38,327 nt of DNA from an uncultured Lachnospiraceae bacterium (GCA_949076555.1 CARUOB010000025.1:1-38327), one strand, 5' to 3'. Counted from the stretch's first letter, positions 25,419 through 33,740 are shown. The notes: generated from the sequence alone by a model not told the origin. Program-made: numbers and translations.

Positions 25419-25610
25419 TTATTCATTGATTCTATCAATACTCGTAAGATTGACCCCCAGACTCGTAAGTATCACTTTCAATGCTATATAATCTTCTTTC
25501 AAGTCTTCATAGGTCTCAACCGCATTCTCTTTCCTTGCCAGAAGCATCCTCTTTTGTACTTTCTGGAAATCATTTATGGATCTTTCAATAATCTCACCAT
25601 TGCTGGGCAT
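25419..25610 (-). CDS. Small conserved-looking helical protein (63 aa)
   Basis: The product begins MPSNGEIIERSINDFQKVQK and is charged and mostly helical in appearance, ending SLGVNLTSIDRINE. The start at 25610 is eight bases after GGGAGG; nine upstream codons in frame lack a site. It has its own promoter and a strong terminator, so it is clearly a transcribed unit. I do not recognise a family. Its place between spoVG and pth hints at the region where Bacillus carries ctc, but it is far too short for a Ctc/L25 protein. Confidence 0.75.
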   Translation of the reverse strand: MPSNGEIIERSINDFQKVQKRMLLARKENAVETYEDLKEDYIALKVILTSLGVNLTSIDRINE

Positions 25611-25654
25611 ATCTGTCACCTCCCAATCAGAAATCACGGCCGTTAATTATAGCC

Positions 25655-25683
25655 AGTATACCATAACAGGAATCCAAAGTCTA
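25655..25683 (-). promoter_or_regulatory. Promoter of the 63-aa gene
   Basis: On the minus strand TAGACT (25678-25683) and TATACT (25655-25660) are 17 bases apart, with TG one base before the -10. It lies 45 bases upstream of the ATG. Confidence 0.6.
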
Positions 25684-25710
25684 TTGCAGTTTTTCTCTCT
25701 TTTTCCACAG

Positions 25711-25734
25711 AAAAGGACGCTCTCACGTCCTTTT
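25711..25734 (-). terminator. Likely terminator of spoVG
   Basis: AAAAGGACG (25711-25719) pairs with CGTCCTTTT (25726-25734), a tight 9-bp stem with a 6-base loop, 18 bases after the spoVG stop. The T-run on the minus strand is short (four), so strength is uncertain. Confidence 0.65.
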
Positions 25735-25751
25735 CCCATCGCATATACGTT

Positions 25752-26024
25752 TTACTCACTATTCGGTTCTAAAAGCGCCTTTTCATAGCTGTCCAGAATA
25801 ATTCTCTGGATTCTGTCCCGAGTCTCAGAATTAATCGGGTGCGCGATATCTCGGTACTCGCCGTCCGATGCCTTCTTACTCGGCATAGCTATGAACATAC
25901 CTTTTTCGCCTTCAATTACTTTAATGTCATGAACCACAAATTCATCGTCAATCGTGATCGAGACGATTGCCTTCATCTTGCTGTCTTGAGTCATTTTACG
26001 CACGCGGACATCAGTAATTCTCAT
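25752..26024 (-). CDS. spoVG: Septation / sporulation regulator SpoVG
   Basis: The 90-aa protein starts RITDVRVRKM and contains DEFVVHDIKVIEGEKGMFIA, MPSKK and DIAHPINSETRDRIQ, the near-invariant SpoVG core. SpoVG is an RNA/DNA-binding regulator acting in the cytoplasm. I chose the ATG at 26024 nine bases after AAGGAGG; a longer frame of seven codons has no site. Its promoter overlaps the end of glgD, leaving a leader of roughly 180 bases that contains ACCGGT and ATCATATGAT palindromes near the ribosome site. Confidence 0.96.
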   Translation of the reverse strand: MRITDVRVRKMTQDSKMKAIVSITIDDEFVVHDIKVIEGEKGMFIAMPSKKASDGEYRDIAHPINSETRDRIQRIILDSYEKALLEPNSE

Positions 26025-26211
26025 GAAGCTCAGCCTCCTTATCATATGATACCGGTCCGGAATCTACCGGTTTTCACAAGCTTTCTACACAAGTCATACT
26101 CATCAAGCCACGTAGCTTGTAATAAACATTTAACTAAATTATGCCCCTGTTACAGACAACTTACACCTTCTTAGCAATCACCCCTCATCCCCGTCAACAC
26201 ATATCCTGCCT

Positions 26212-26240
26212 ATCATAACACAAATTATCCGTTTGGTCAA
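26212..26240 (-). promoter_or_regulatory. Sigma-A promoter of spoVG, overlapping the glgD stop codon
   Basis: On the minus strand TTGACC (26235-26240) and TATGAT (26212-26217) are 17 bases apart, with TG one base before the -10. The -35 covers the TGA stop of glgD. Confidence 0.7.
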
Positions 26241-27355
26241 AGTGAATATCTGTCGTTATGTTCCACCACAATCTCTATCCCTTCCTCTCCCTTATGGTAA
26301 GAGTTCGCCCGGATGGTTCCTCTGCTCTCTACGATGCAGTTCTCGATGTGTGTATTGTCACCGATATACACATCATTCAAAATGATGGAATTTTTTATGT
26401 AGCAATTGCTTCCGATATAAGTTTCTTTAAAGATCACGGAATCTTCCACTGTGCCATTAACAATACATCCGCTGGATATCAAGCTGTTTTTGATCTTAGC
26501 GCCCACATTATACTTGGCCGGCGGCAGATCGTCCACCTTGGAATAAACATCCGGATACTGTTTGAAAAAGTAATCCCTGATCTCCGGTTTGAGGAAATCC
26601 ATGTTCGTCCTGAAATAATCTTCCACGGTAGCAATATTGCTCCAATAGTCCTTCAGCTTATAACCGTAAATCCTCTTCTGGTTCTTGTAACGGATCAGAA
26701 TATCTTTTACAAAATCATACCGATCCTCTTCCCTGCACTTCTCGATCATTTCGATCAGCATCCTTCTTCTGACCACATAGATACCGCAGGAAATGGTGTT
26801 GGACTTAGCCACTACCGGTTTCTCCTCAAATTCCTCGATGCGGCTGTCCTCGTTCATTTTAAGCGTACCATAACGCTCCACATTGGCGCTCGGCGCAAGA
26901 TCCTTGCAGACCACGGTGATATCTGCTTTCTTCTCTATATGATACTCCAGAATCTTATTATAATCCATCTTATAAACGCAGTCGCCGGAAACAATCACCA
27001 CATATGGCTCATGGCTGTTCTTTAAGAAAGACAGATTTTGCGCAATCGCATCCGCCGTGCCGCGGTACCAGGCATTGCTCTCCGCCGTCACTGCAGGCGT
27101 CTCCACAAACAGGCCACCCTGCTTGCGTCCGAAGTCCCACCATTTGGACGAGCTTAAATGCTCGTTCAGGCTGCCCGCGTTATACTGCGTAAGTACAGCC
27201 ACTTTATTGATATGGGAATTGGACATATTGCTGAGCGCAAAGTCGATACTTCTGTAGCTTCCCGCTATGGGCATCGCACAGACCGCGCGCTTCTGGGTCA
27301 ACTGCCTGATCCTGTGATTATTACCACCTGCTAAGATAATTCCGATTGCTCTCAC
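26237..27355 (-). CDS. glgD: GlgD, regulatory subunit of ADP-glucose pyrophosphorylase
   Basis: The 372-aa protein has the nucleotidyltransferase fold (IGIILAGGNNHRIRQLTQKR, YRSIDFALSNMSNS, SGDCVYKMDYNKILEY) followed by a left-handed beta-helix (KNSLISSGCIVNG, IKNSIILNDVYIGD). The altered N-terminal glycine loop (NNHRIRQL in place of GSRLGVL) and the shorter length than GlgC are typical of GlgD, which modulates GlgC in Bacillota glycogen synthesis. The start is GTG and overlaps the glgC stop by four bases (GTGA), with AGGTG seven bases upstream, so translation is coupled. Confidence 0.93.
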   Translation of the reverse strand: MRAIGIILAGGNNHRIRQLTQKRAVCAMPIAGSYRSIDFALSNMSNSHINKVAVLTQYNAGSLNEHLSSSKWWDFGRKQGGLFVETPAVTAESNAWYRGTADAIAQNLSFLKNSHEPYVVIVSGDCVYKMDYNKILEYHIEKKADITVVCKDLAPSANVERYGTLKMNEDSRIEEFEEKPVVAKSNTISCGIYVVRRRMLIEMIEKCREEDRYDFVKDILIRYKNQKRIYGYKLKDYWSNIATVEDYFRTNMDFLKPEIRDYFFKQYPDVYSKVDDLPPAKYNVGAKIKNSLISSGCIVNGTVEDSVIFKETYIGSNCYIKNSIILNDVYIGDNTHIENCIVESRGTIRANSYHKGEEGIEIVVEHNDRYSL

Positions 27356-28626
27356 GATTTATCACCTGCCTTAATCAAAGTTTTACCACTGGGAAGATAT
27401 GCATTCGGATAATCATCATGCGTGGTCACACCGAATACCACCGAATTTTTCCCTACGCTTACCCCTCTCGGGATCACGCTCTTTTCGCCCACCGTCACCA
27501 GCTCGTGGTCGTAGATGCCCGGGTCTGTCTCATTGGGAACGGGATCCCCGACGCCCAACTTAACATTGTCCTGAATCTCTACATTCTCTGCGACAACTGC
27601 TTTGTAAAGCTCACAGTTTTCACCGATCTGGGTCTGGTTCATAACGATGGAGTCCCGGATCACCGTACCCGCTCCGACGGTAACGCCGCATCCGATCACG
27701 GAATTGTAAACCTGTCCACAGATTTCGCAGCCCTCACCGATAATGCTCTTCTCTACCACGCTGTCTGAGGACAGATACTGAGGCGGCAGAATCTCGCTCT
27801 TCGTGTAGATCTTCCAGTACTCCTCATAGAGGTTAAACTCGGGCACAATGTCGATCAGCTCCATATTCGCTTCCCAGAAAGAGTGAAGCGTTCCCACATC
27901 CTTCCAGTATCCATTAAACTCATAGGCATAAAGAGGTGCGCCTTTCTTATGGCAGTAAGGAATCAGATGTTTACCGAAATCCAGTCCCGGCTGTTCCGAA
28001 TTGGCGAGTAGCGCCTCTTTTAACGTCTTCCAGTTAAAGATATAAATACCCATGGACGCCAGATTGCTGCGCGGGTTCGCGGGTTTCTCCTCGAAGTCCG
28101 TAATCCTGCGGCTCTCATCAGTAATCATAATACCGAAGCGCTTCGCCTCTTCCATCGGAACCGGCATAACCGCAATGGTCACTTCCGCACCATTCTGCTT
28201 GTGGAAATCAAGCATAACTTCATAATCCATCTTATAGATATGATCCCCTGAAAGAATCAGCACATAATCAGGATCATAGGTTTCCATGTAGGCGATATTC
28301 TGATATATCGCATTCGCCGTTCCGGTATACCATTCGCTGTTCGCACTCTTTTCATAAGGCGGCAGAACCGTAACGCCGCCGATATTCCTGTCGAGATCCC
28401 AAGGTATGCCGATACCGATATGTGTGTTCAGCCTGAGAGGCTGATACTGCGTCAGCACACCTACCGTGTCAACGCCTGAATTAATGCAGTTACTGAGCGG
28501 GAAATCGATAATCCGATACTTACTTCCAAAGGACACCGCAGGCTTGGCCACCTTTGACGTGAGCACTCCCAATCTGCTTCCCTGACCGCCAGCTAAAAGC
28601 ATGGCAATCATTTCTTTCTTTACCAT
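27352..28626 (-). CDS. glgC: Glucose-1-phosphate adenylyltransferase GlgC
   Basis: The 424-aa enzyme makes ADP-glucose from ATP and glucose-1-phosphate for glycogen. It has AMLLAGGQGSRLGVLT, KPAVSFGSKYRIIDFPLSNC, SGDHIYKMDY (catalytic Asp), ITDFEEKP, and a C-terminal beta-helix (VYNSVIGCGVTVGAGTVIRD). The ATG at 28626 follows GAGGTG by six bases; a GTG three codons upstream is part of that site. It forms an operon with glgD and is divergent from murC. No glycogen synthase or branching-enzyme gene is in the window, though a GH13 hydrolase lies about 8 kb away. Confidence 0.95.
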   Translation of the reverse strand: MVKKEMIAMLLAGGQGSRLGVLTSKVAKPAVSFGSKYRIIDFPLSNCINSGVDTVGVLTQYQPLRLNTHIGIGIPWDLDRNIGGVTVLPPYEKSANSEWYTGTANAIYQNIAYMETYDPDYVLILSGDHIYKMDYEVMLDFHKQNGAEVTIAVMPVPMEEAKRFGIMITDESRRITDFEEKPANPRSNLASMGIYIFNWKTLKEALLANSEQPGLDFGKHLIPYCHKKGAPLYAYEFNGYWKDVGTLHSFWEANMELIDIVPEFNLYEEYWKIYTKSEILPPQYLSSDSVVEKSIIGEGCEICGQVYNSVIGCGVTVGAGTVIRDSIVMNQTQIGENCELYKAVVAENVEIQDNVKLGVGDPVPNETDPGIYDHELVTVGEKSVIPRGVSVGKNSVVFGVTTHDDYPNAYLPSGKTLIKAGDKS

Positions 28627-28710
28627 CTTTATCACCTCTTATTTCTTAATATTGTATTTTCATGTCTTCATATCTGTCCATATGTATCGCAAAAACATAG
28701 CTATATGTAA

Positions 28711-28719
28711 AGTATACCA
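28711..28719 (-). promoter_or_regulatory. Extended -10 promoter of glgC-glgD
   Basis: On the minus strand the sequence reads TGGTATACT, an extended -10 about 85 bases ahead of glgC. No good -35 lies 17 bases upstream. It is close to the start region of murC on the other strand. Confidence 0.5.
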
Positions 28720-28734
28720 CAAGCCAACTAAAAA

Positions 28735-30108
28735 CTGAATACAATTTACAAACCGATCCGCATTTACTTCATCGGAATCGGCGGTATCAGTATGAGCGGC
28801 CTTGCCGAAATTCTTTTGACAGAAGATTTTACGATATCGGGTTCCGACCGCGCGCCTTCTGAGTTGACCCGTATGCTGGAAGAGCGCGGCGTCAAGGTTT
28901 ATTACGGACAAAAGGAAGAAAATCTAAGCAGCGACATCGACCTTGTCGTCTATACCGCAGCCATTAAAAGCGATAACCCAGAGCTGCTTGCCGCAAAGAA
29001 ATTAAACATTCCCACGCTGACCCGGGCGGAACTTTTAGGGCAGATGATGAAAAACTATGAAACGCCTGTTGCCGTGAGCGGCACCCACGGGAAAACGACT
29101 ACGACTTCCATGATTTCCCAAATTCTTCTGAGCGCCAAAGCCGATCCTACCCTTTCTATCGGCGGCATTTACCGGCCAATCGGCGGCAATATCAGAGTGG
29201 GGTCATCCGGGCTCTTTGTGACGGAGGCCTGCGAGTACACAAACAGCTTTTTAAACTTTTTCCCGAAAATCGGCATTATACTTAATATAGAAGAAGACCA
29301 TCTGGACTTCTTTAAAGACCTTTCGGATATCCGAAATTCTTTCCGTCGTTTTGCTCTCCTTTGTCCCGAGGACGGCGCCCTCATCATCAACGGCGATATT
29401 GAACGGTACGAAGAGCTGACAGAAGGTCTTTCCTGTCGCGTGATTACCTGCGGTCTGTCCTCCGGCCTGGACTATACCGCGTCTCGGATCGCTTACGACG
29501 AATCCGGCTTTCCTTCTTTTTCCCTGTCAGGCAAAGAAGGCGGGGAGCGGAGATTTTCCTTGCGGGTACACGGAGACCACAATATCCTGAACGCTCTGGC
29601 CGCCATCGCTTTGGCAGATCTGCTCGGGCTTTCGGATGAAGTGATCGGCGCAGGGCTTATGGCATTTACAGGAACGGACAGACGTTTCGAATACAAAGGT
29701 CAGGTAAACGGCGTCAATATCATCGACGACTACGCCCATCATCCCACCGAGATCCGCGCCACCTTAAACGCCGCCATGCAATATCCCCACAGACGGCTAT
29801 GGTGCGTGTTCCAGCCCCATACCTACACGAGGACCAAAGCCTTTTTAGAGGAATTTGCCTCCGCCCTCTCTCTGGCTGACGAGATCGTCCTGGCAGATAT
29901 CTACGCCGCCAGGGAGAAGGATACGCTGGGCATCAGCTCGAAAACCCTGCAGGAAAAAATCCGGTCGCTTGGACACTCCTGCCAATACTTCCCTACCTTT
30001 GAGGCAATAGAAAACTATCTTTTGAAAAATTGCACAAAGGATGATTTGTTGATAACTATGGGTGCGGGCGACGTCGTAAAAATCGGTGAAAACCTGTTAC
30101 AAAAATAA
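28735..30108 (+). CDS. murC: UDP-N-acetylmuramate--L-alanine ligase MurC, non-ATG start
   Basis: MurC adds L-Ala to UDP-MurNAc in the cytoplasm. The frame has the N-terminal nucleotide-binding motif YFIGIGGISMSGLAEILL, ATP loop SGTHGKTTTT, EEDHLDFF, DDYAHHPTEIRATL and VFQPHTYTRTKAFLE. The first in-frame ATG (28792) lies inside GIGGISM, so starting there would remove a motif that MurC needs. The frame is open back to a TAA at 28729, with CTG at 28735 the position where homologues have Met (LNTIYKPIRIYFIGIGG); ATT at 28744 is another option. No clear ribosome site precedes it. I annotate CTG, 457 aa, with the exact start uncertain; a base error turning ATG into CTG is also possible. Confidence 0.9.
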   Translation: MNTIYKPIRIYFIGIGGISMSGLAEILLTEDFTISGSDRAPSELTRMLEERGVKVYYGQKEENLSSDIDLVVYTAAIKSDNPELLAAKKLNIPTLTRAELLGQMMKNYETPVAVSGTHGKTTTTSMISQILLSAKADPTLSIGGIYRPIGGNIRVGSSGLFVTEACEYTNSFLNFFPKIGIILNIEEDHLDFFKDLSDIRNSFRRFALLCPEDGALIINGDIERYEELTEGLSCRVITCGLSSGLDYTASRIAYDESGFPSFSLSGKEGGERRFSLRVHGDHNILNALAAIALADLLGLSDEVIGAGLMAFTGTDRRFEYKGQVNGVNIIDDYAHHPTEIRATLNAAMQYPHRRLWCVFQPHTYTRTKAFLEEFASALSLADEIVLADIYAAREKDTLGISSKTLQEKIRSLGHSCQYFPTFEAIENYLLKNCTKDDLLITMGAGDVVKIGENLLQK

Positions 30109-30224
30109 TTATTCACAATATCCACAGAAAAGAACCTGAGACAATCCGTTTTTTCTGTGGATATTTTTGTGGAATAGAACATGCGGTTTCATAATGTTTT
30201 CCAAGGTTGTCCACACTATCCACA
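30109..30224. promoter_or_regulatory. Cluster of DnaA-box-like 9-mers upstream of dnaD-like/dnaC-like genes
   Basis: TTATTCACA at 30109-30117 fits TTWTNCACA exactly. One-mismatch copies of TTATCCACA follow: ATATCCACA (30118-30126), its inverse at 30156-30164, TTGTCCACA (30207-30215) and CTATCCACA (30216-30224); the last two abut without a gap. A weaker copy lies at 30168-30176. Two copies form the arms of the murC terminator, so they may be coincidental. A regulatory role for DnaA is inferred. Confidence 0.55.
30118..30168 (+). terminator. Terminator of murC
   Basis: ATATCCACAGAAAA (30118-30131) and TTTTCTGTGGATAT (30151-30164) form a perfect 14-bp stem, followed by T4. It begins nine bases after the murC stop. 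Confidence 0.75.
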
Positions 30225-30300
30225 AAAGAATGTCCGGCCCGTCATTCATAAACGTATATCCGTTTGTTACAGATTGCCCATTTCTTTTCCCAAAGGCACA

Positions 30301-30309
30301 TGCTATACT
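30301..30309 (+). promoter_or_regulatory. Likely promoter of the dnaD-like / dnaC-like operon
   Basis: TGCTATACT is an extended -10 element about 85 bases before the ATG. The -35 position holds only TTTCTT. The DnaA-box-like cluster lies 75-190 bases upstream. Confidence 0.5.
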
Positions 30310-30393
30310 CATAAATGCATGCGGCGAACGACAGATAAGGGGCTGCCGGTTCCCGCGGTATCGAGGTATCAGTCTTCAATATAGGGGTGTAAA

Positions 30394-31494
30394 ATGGGGT
30401 TTTTGACAATTTATCAGGACAACTATACAGATTCCACGGTTATTTCAAACCGTTTTATTGACGAGTACATGCAGGATGCCAACGATGCGCAGTTAAAGAT
30501 CTACCTTTACCTGATTCGCATGATGCGCGCCAGACTCGACACAAGCATAGGCAATATCGCCGATAAATTCAACTACACGGAAAAGGACGTGATACGCGCC
30601 CTCAAATACTGGGAAAGAAACCGCCTTTTGGTTCTTGACTACGATAGTCAAAAGAATATTACCGGCATTCATCTTATGGATTCCAATTCTTCCGCCCCAG
30701 TACCGGCTACTCCTGCCATGGCCACTTATCCGAGCTTGACGACACCCTTTGTGTCTGCGCATACGGCGGCCCCGGCAGCCACCTATCCGGCAGTAAGTAA
30801 AGCAGTTCCCGCACAGCCGCAGATACAGCCGTTTTCTGTGGAAAAGCCGAATTATACGGCGGATCAGCTTCGCGATTTCAAGGCAAATGAAGATACCGCA
30901 AGACTTCTTTTTGTGGCGGAGCAGTATCTAAAAAAACCGTTGAGCGCAGCCGATATGCGCACCATACTTTTCATAATGGACAAACTGGGATTCTCCGAGG
31001 ATCTGACCGATTACCTGATTCAATACTGCGTCGACCGCGGCAAAAGAGATCTGCGTTACATAGAAAAAGTGGCCATAAGCTGGGCCGAGCAGGGCATTAC
31101 CACCCAGAAGCAGGCCGCTTCTCTGGCCGGGAAATATGATAAAGCCGTTTATGAAATCATGCGCGCCCTCGGAAAAAGCAATATTCCCACGGAGACAGAA
31201 GTGGCATATATCAACCGCTGGCGGGAACTATACGCTTTCGAGAACGACGTGATTCTTACGGCCTGCGAGCGCACGGTACTGGCCACGGACAGCCACCGTT
31301 TTGAATATGCGGACAGCATTCTGGCAAACTGGCATAAGGCTGGCGTACATCATAAAGGCGATATCAAATCACTGGACGAAAACCATCGTCGGAGCAGGAC
31401 AAACCGTCCCTCTGTATCCACGAATAAGTTTAACCAGTTTACGCAGAACGAATATGATTTTGAGGCTCTTGAAAAAGAAATTTTGAGCAATTAG
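30394..31494 (+). CDS. DnaD-domain replication initiation protein
   Basis: The 366-aa protein has an N-terminal winged-helix part (about 1-90; DEYMQDANDAQLKIYLYLIR, KFNYTEKDVIRALKYWERN), a proline/alanine-rich linker (about 100-150), and two C-terminal DnaD/DnaB_2-type domains. Each carries the YxxxIxxxW-type motif: YIEKVAISW and YADSILANW. Such proteins load the replicative helicase in Bacillota at the origin or at restarted forks. Two DnaD domains make it more like Bacillus DnaB than DnaD. The start follows AGGGGTG. The dnaC-like loader gene follows after 13 bases. Confidence 0.88.
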   Translation: MGFLTIYQDNYTDSTVISNRFIDEYMQDANDAQLKIYLYLIRMMRARLDTSIGNIADKFNYTEKDVIRALKYWERNRLLVLDYDSQKNITGIHLMDSNSSAPVPATPAMATYPSLTTPFVSAHTAAPAATYPAVSKAVPAQPQIQPFSVEKPNYTADQLRDFKANEDTARLLFVAEQYLKKPLSAADMRTILFIMDKLGFSEDLTDYLIQYCVDRGKRDLRYIEKVAISWAEQGITTQKQAASLAGKYDKAVYEIMRALGKSNIPTETEVAYINRWRELYAFENDVILTACERTVLATDSHRFEYADSILANWHKAGVHHKGDIKSLDENHRRSRTNRPSVSTNKFNQFTQNEYDFEALEKEILSN

Positions 31495-31507
31495 AAAGGC
31501 GGCGCCC

Positions 31508-32479
31508 GTGGCATTAACAAATACGCAGTACGACCGGATTTTCCGGCAATACGAGAAGCGGCAGAGACAGAACCGTCTGGAAACGGAGCGCAGACGGGAC
31601 TACGTATATGAACACTTTCCCAAATACCGGGAGCTCGAGGACGAGACTGCCTCTCTCTGCGTCGCACAGGGAAAAAAACTTCTGTTCGGGGATGAAGCCG
31701 CCCTTGATAAGCTGCGGGAAAATCTCGCCCTGTTAAAAAAACAAAAAGAACAGCTTCTATCGGATGCGGGTCTTTCCGCGAATTATCTGGAACCGGTCTT
31801 TACCTGCCCCGACTGCAGGGACACCGGCTATATCGACCGCGAAAAATGCCACTGTCTCAAACAGGCTGAAATCTCTCTTCTCTATGAGCAGTCCGGCCTT
31901 CAGGAGATGCTTGCAAACAATAATTTTTCTCGCTTGTCGTACGAATATCACGTCGGAGAAGATCTCTCGCGTTTTGAGAAAGCTGTACAAAACTGTAAGA
32001 ATTTCGTCAAAAATTTTGATTCCGACTACCACAATTTGTTTTTTTATGGTACAGTGGGTACGGGAAAATCATTTCTTTCCGGCTGTGTGGCGAAGGAATT
32101 GATGGATCAGGGACATTCTGTGATCTATTTTGGAGCGACAGGTCTTTTTGATTTGTTGTCGAGCACATCCTTTGATACCAAAAGCAGGGAGGAGCGGCAA
32201 AATACTTACGCAGATCTCTATCAGTGCGATCTGCTTATCATTGATGATCTTGGAACGGAGCTTACAAACCAATTCACCGCATCCCAGCTCTTCTCGCTCC
32301 TAAACGAGCGGAATATTGGAAGAAAGGCCACTGTCATTTCCACAAACCTTTCTCTCAGAGAATTGCAGGATCGATATTCTGACCGCATTTTTTCCCGTAT
32401 TACAAGTAACTTTGAAGTCTGCAAGCTCACAGGAGCGGACATTCGTATGTACCAGAAGAGACAGCAGAACAGAAAGTGA
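31508..32479 (+). CDS. DnaC/DnaI-like helicase loader ATPase
   Basis: The 323-aa protein has a coiled, charged N-terminus (RQYEKRQRQNRLETERRR), a zinc-binding cluster (CPDCRDTGYIDREKCHC at about 100-117) and an AAA+ domain with Walker A GTVGTGKSFL (about 181-190), Walker B LLIIDDLGTE, sensor VISTNLS and the arginine-finger-type DRIFSRI. It should load the replicative helicase with the preceding DnaD-like protein. The start is GTG after AAAGGCGG. Its stop is 11 bases before the PRPP synthetase ATG, so all three genes are probably co-transcribed. Confidence 0.9.
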   Translation: MALTNTQYDRIFRQYEKRQRQNRLETERRRDYVYEHFPKYRELEDETASLCVAQGKKLLFGDEAALDKLRENLALLKKQKEQLLSDAGLSANYLEPVFTCPDCRDTGYIDREKCHCLKQAEISLLYEQSGLQEMLANNNFSRLSYEYHVGEDLSRFEKAVQNCKNFVKNFDSDYHNLFFYGTVGTGKSFLSGCVAKELMDQGHSVIYFGATGLFDLLSSTSFDTKSREERQNTYADLYQCDLLIIDDLGTELTNQFTASQLFSLLNERNIGRKATVISTNLSLRELQDRYSDRIFSRITSNFEVCKLTGADIRMYQKRQQNRK

Positions 32480-32490
32480 GGGGTCTTTCT

Positions 32491-33687
32491 ATGAACAGAC
32501 GCGAGGAGAAAAGAAATCTGGAGACCATACCCGTCGGCTCCCTGGGGATGATTCCCCTGAAAGGCTGCCGGAGTCTTGGCGAAAAGGTGGACTATTATCT
32601 GGTAAAATGGCGCACGGAACGCGAGAGCGAGCACAAGGATTCTCTTGCATTCTCCGGCTATCAGCGTGATACCTATATATTGGACGCGGCGGTTCCCCGG
32701 TTTGGTTCCGGCGAAGGAAAAGGCGTCATCAAAGAGTCTGTGCGCGGCACGGATCTCTATCTGATGGTGGACGTGGCCAACTACAGCCTCACCTACTCTC
32801 TCTGCGGACACGAAAATCATATGTCCCCCGACGACCATTATCAGAATTTAAAAAGAATCATTGCGGCGGTTGGCGGCAAGGCGAGACGCATCACAGTCAT
32901 TATGCCTTTCCTCTACGAGAGCAGGCAGCACAAGCGTGCCGCGAGGGAGTCTCTGGACTGTGCTCTCGCGCTTCAGGAAATGGTGAGCATGGGCGTGGAT
33001 AATATCATCACCTTTGACGCCCACGACCCCCGTGTACAGAACGCAATCCCTCTGCACGGTTTCGAGACGGTACAGCCCGCCTACCAGTTTATCAAGGGAC
33101 TTCTGACCCATGTAAAGAACTTACAGATCGACACGGATCACATGATGGTGATCAGTCCGGACGAGGGCGGCATGAGCAGGGCGATTTATATCGCCAACGT
33201 ACTCGGACTGGATATGGGTATGTTCTACAAGAGACGGGACTATACCCGTATCGTAAACGGAAGAAATCCGATTATCGCCCATGAATTTCTCGGCAGCAAT
33301 GTGGAAGGCAAGGATATGATTATCATCGACGACATGATTTCCTCCGGCGAGAGCGTGTTGGAGGTGGCGGCTGCGTTAAAAGAGCGCAAAGCCGGAAAGA
33401 TTTTCGTCTTCGCTACTTTCGGGCTTTTTACCGCCGGATTGGATCGGTTTGATAAAGCTTTTGAGGAGGGTACCATCTGCCGTGTCCTGACCACGAATCT
33501 GATCTACCAGACGCCTGAGCTTCTTGCCCGTGAGTGGTACATCGATTGCGATATGAGCAAGTACATCGCCTATATCATCGACACCCTCAATCACGACGCA
33601 TCCATCAGCGACCTTTTGAACCCTGTGGAGCGTATCCAGTCGATTGTGACGAGATATCACGCCCAGGAGCAGGACAAGGCAAAGTAA
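32491..33687 (+). CDS. prs: Ribose-phosphate pyrophosphokinase, extended clostridial-type variant
   Basis: The 398-aa protein makes PRPP from ribose-5-phosphate and ATP. It has the phosphoribosyl loop MIIIDDMISSGES, the Prs-like FLYESRQHKR (compare the PYFGYARQDRK motif), FDAHDPRVQNAIPLHGF (compare DLHAEQIQGFF) and VISPDEGGMSRA. It is about 80 residues longer than ordinary Prs (near 315), with an N-terminal extension and a longer region between about 75 and 130. Activity is inferred. I chose the ATG at 32491, seven bases after AGGGG. A longer frame would overlap dnaC. It sits last in the replication operon; supplying nucleotide precursors would fit. Confidence 0.85.
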   Translation: MNRREEKRNLETIPVGSLGMIPLKGCRSLGEKVDYYLVKWRTERESEHKDSLAFSGYQRDTYILDAAVPRFGSGEGKGVIKESVRGTDLYLMVDVANYSLTYSLCGHENHMSPDDHYQNLKRIIAAVGGKARRITVIMPFLYESRQHKRAARESLDCALALQEMVSMGVDNIITFDAHDPRVQNAIPLHGFETVQPAYQFIKGLLTHVKNLQIDTDHMMVISPDEGGMSRAIYIANVLGLDMGMFYKRRDYTRIVNGRNPIIAHEFLGSNVEGKDMIIIDDMISSGESVLEVAAALKERKAGKIFVFATFGLFTAGLDRFDKAFEEGTICRVLTTNLIYQTPELLAREWYIDCDMSKYIAYIIDTLNHDASISDLLNPVERIQSIVTRYHAQEQDKAK

Positions 33688-33704
33688 CATATTAAAAATA
33701 CAGC

Positions 33705-33733
33705 TTGTATTATATCGCCTCTCCTGCTATACT
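33705..33733 (+). promoter_or_regulatory. Promoter of the queT transcript
   Basis: TTGTAT (33705-33710) and TATACT (33728-33733) are 17 bases apart, with TG one base before the -10. Transcription should begin near 33740, right before the leader hairpin. Confidence 0.7.
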
Positions 33734-33740
33734 GGGAAAG

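Noticed and set aside
28792..30108. ATG at 28792 as the murC start
   Set aside because: It would cut inside GIGGISM, removing part of the nucleotide-binding loop that is in frame directly upstream.
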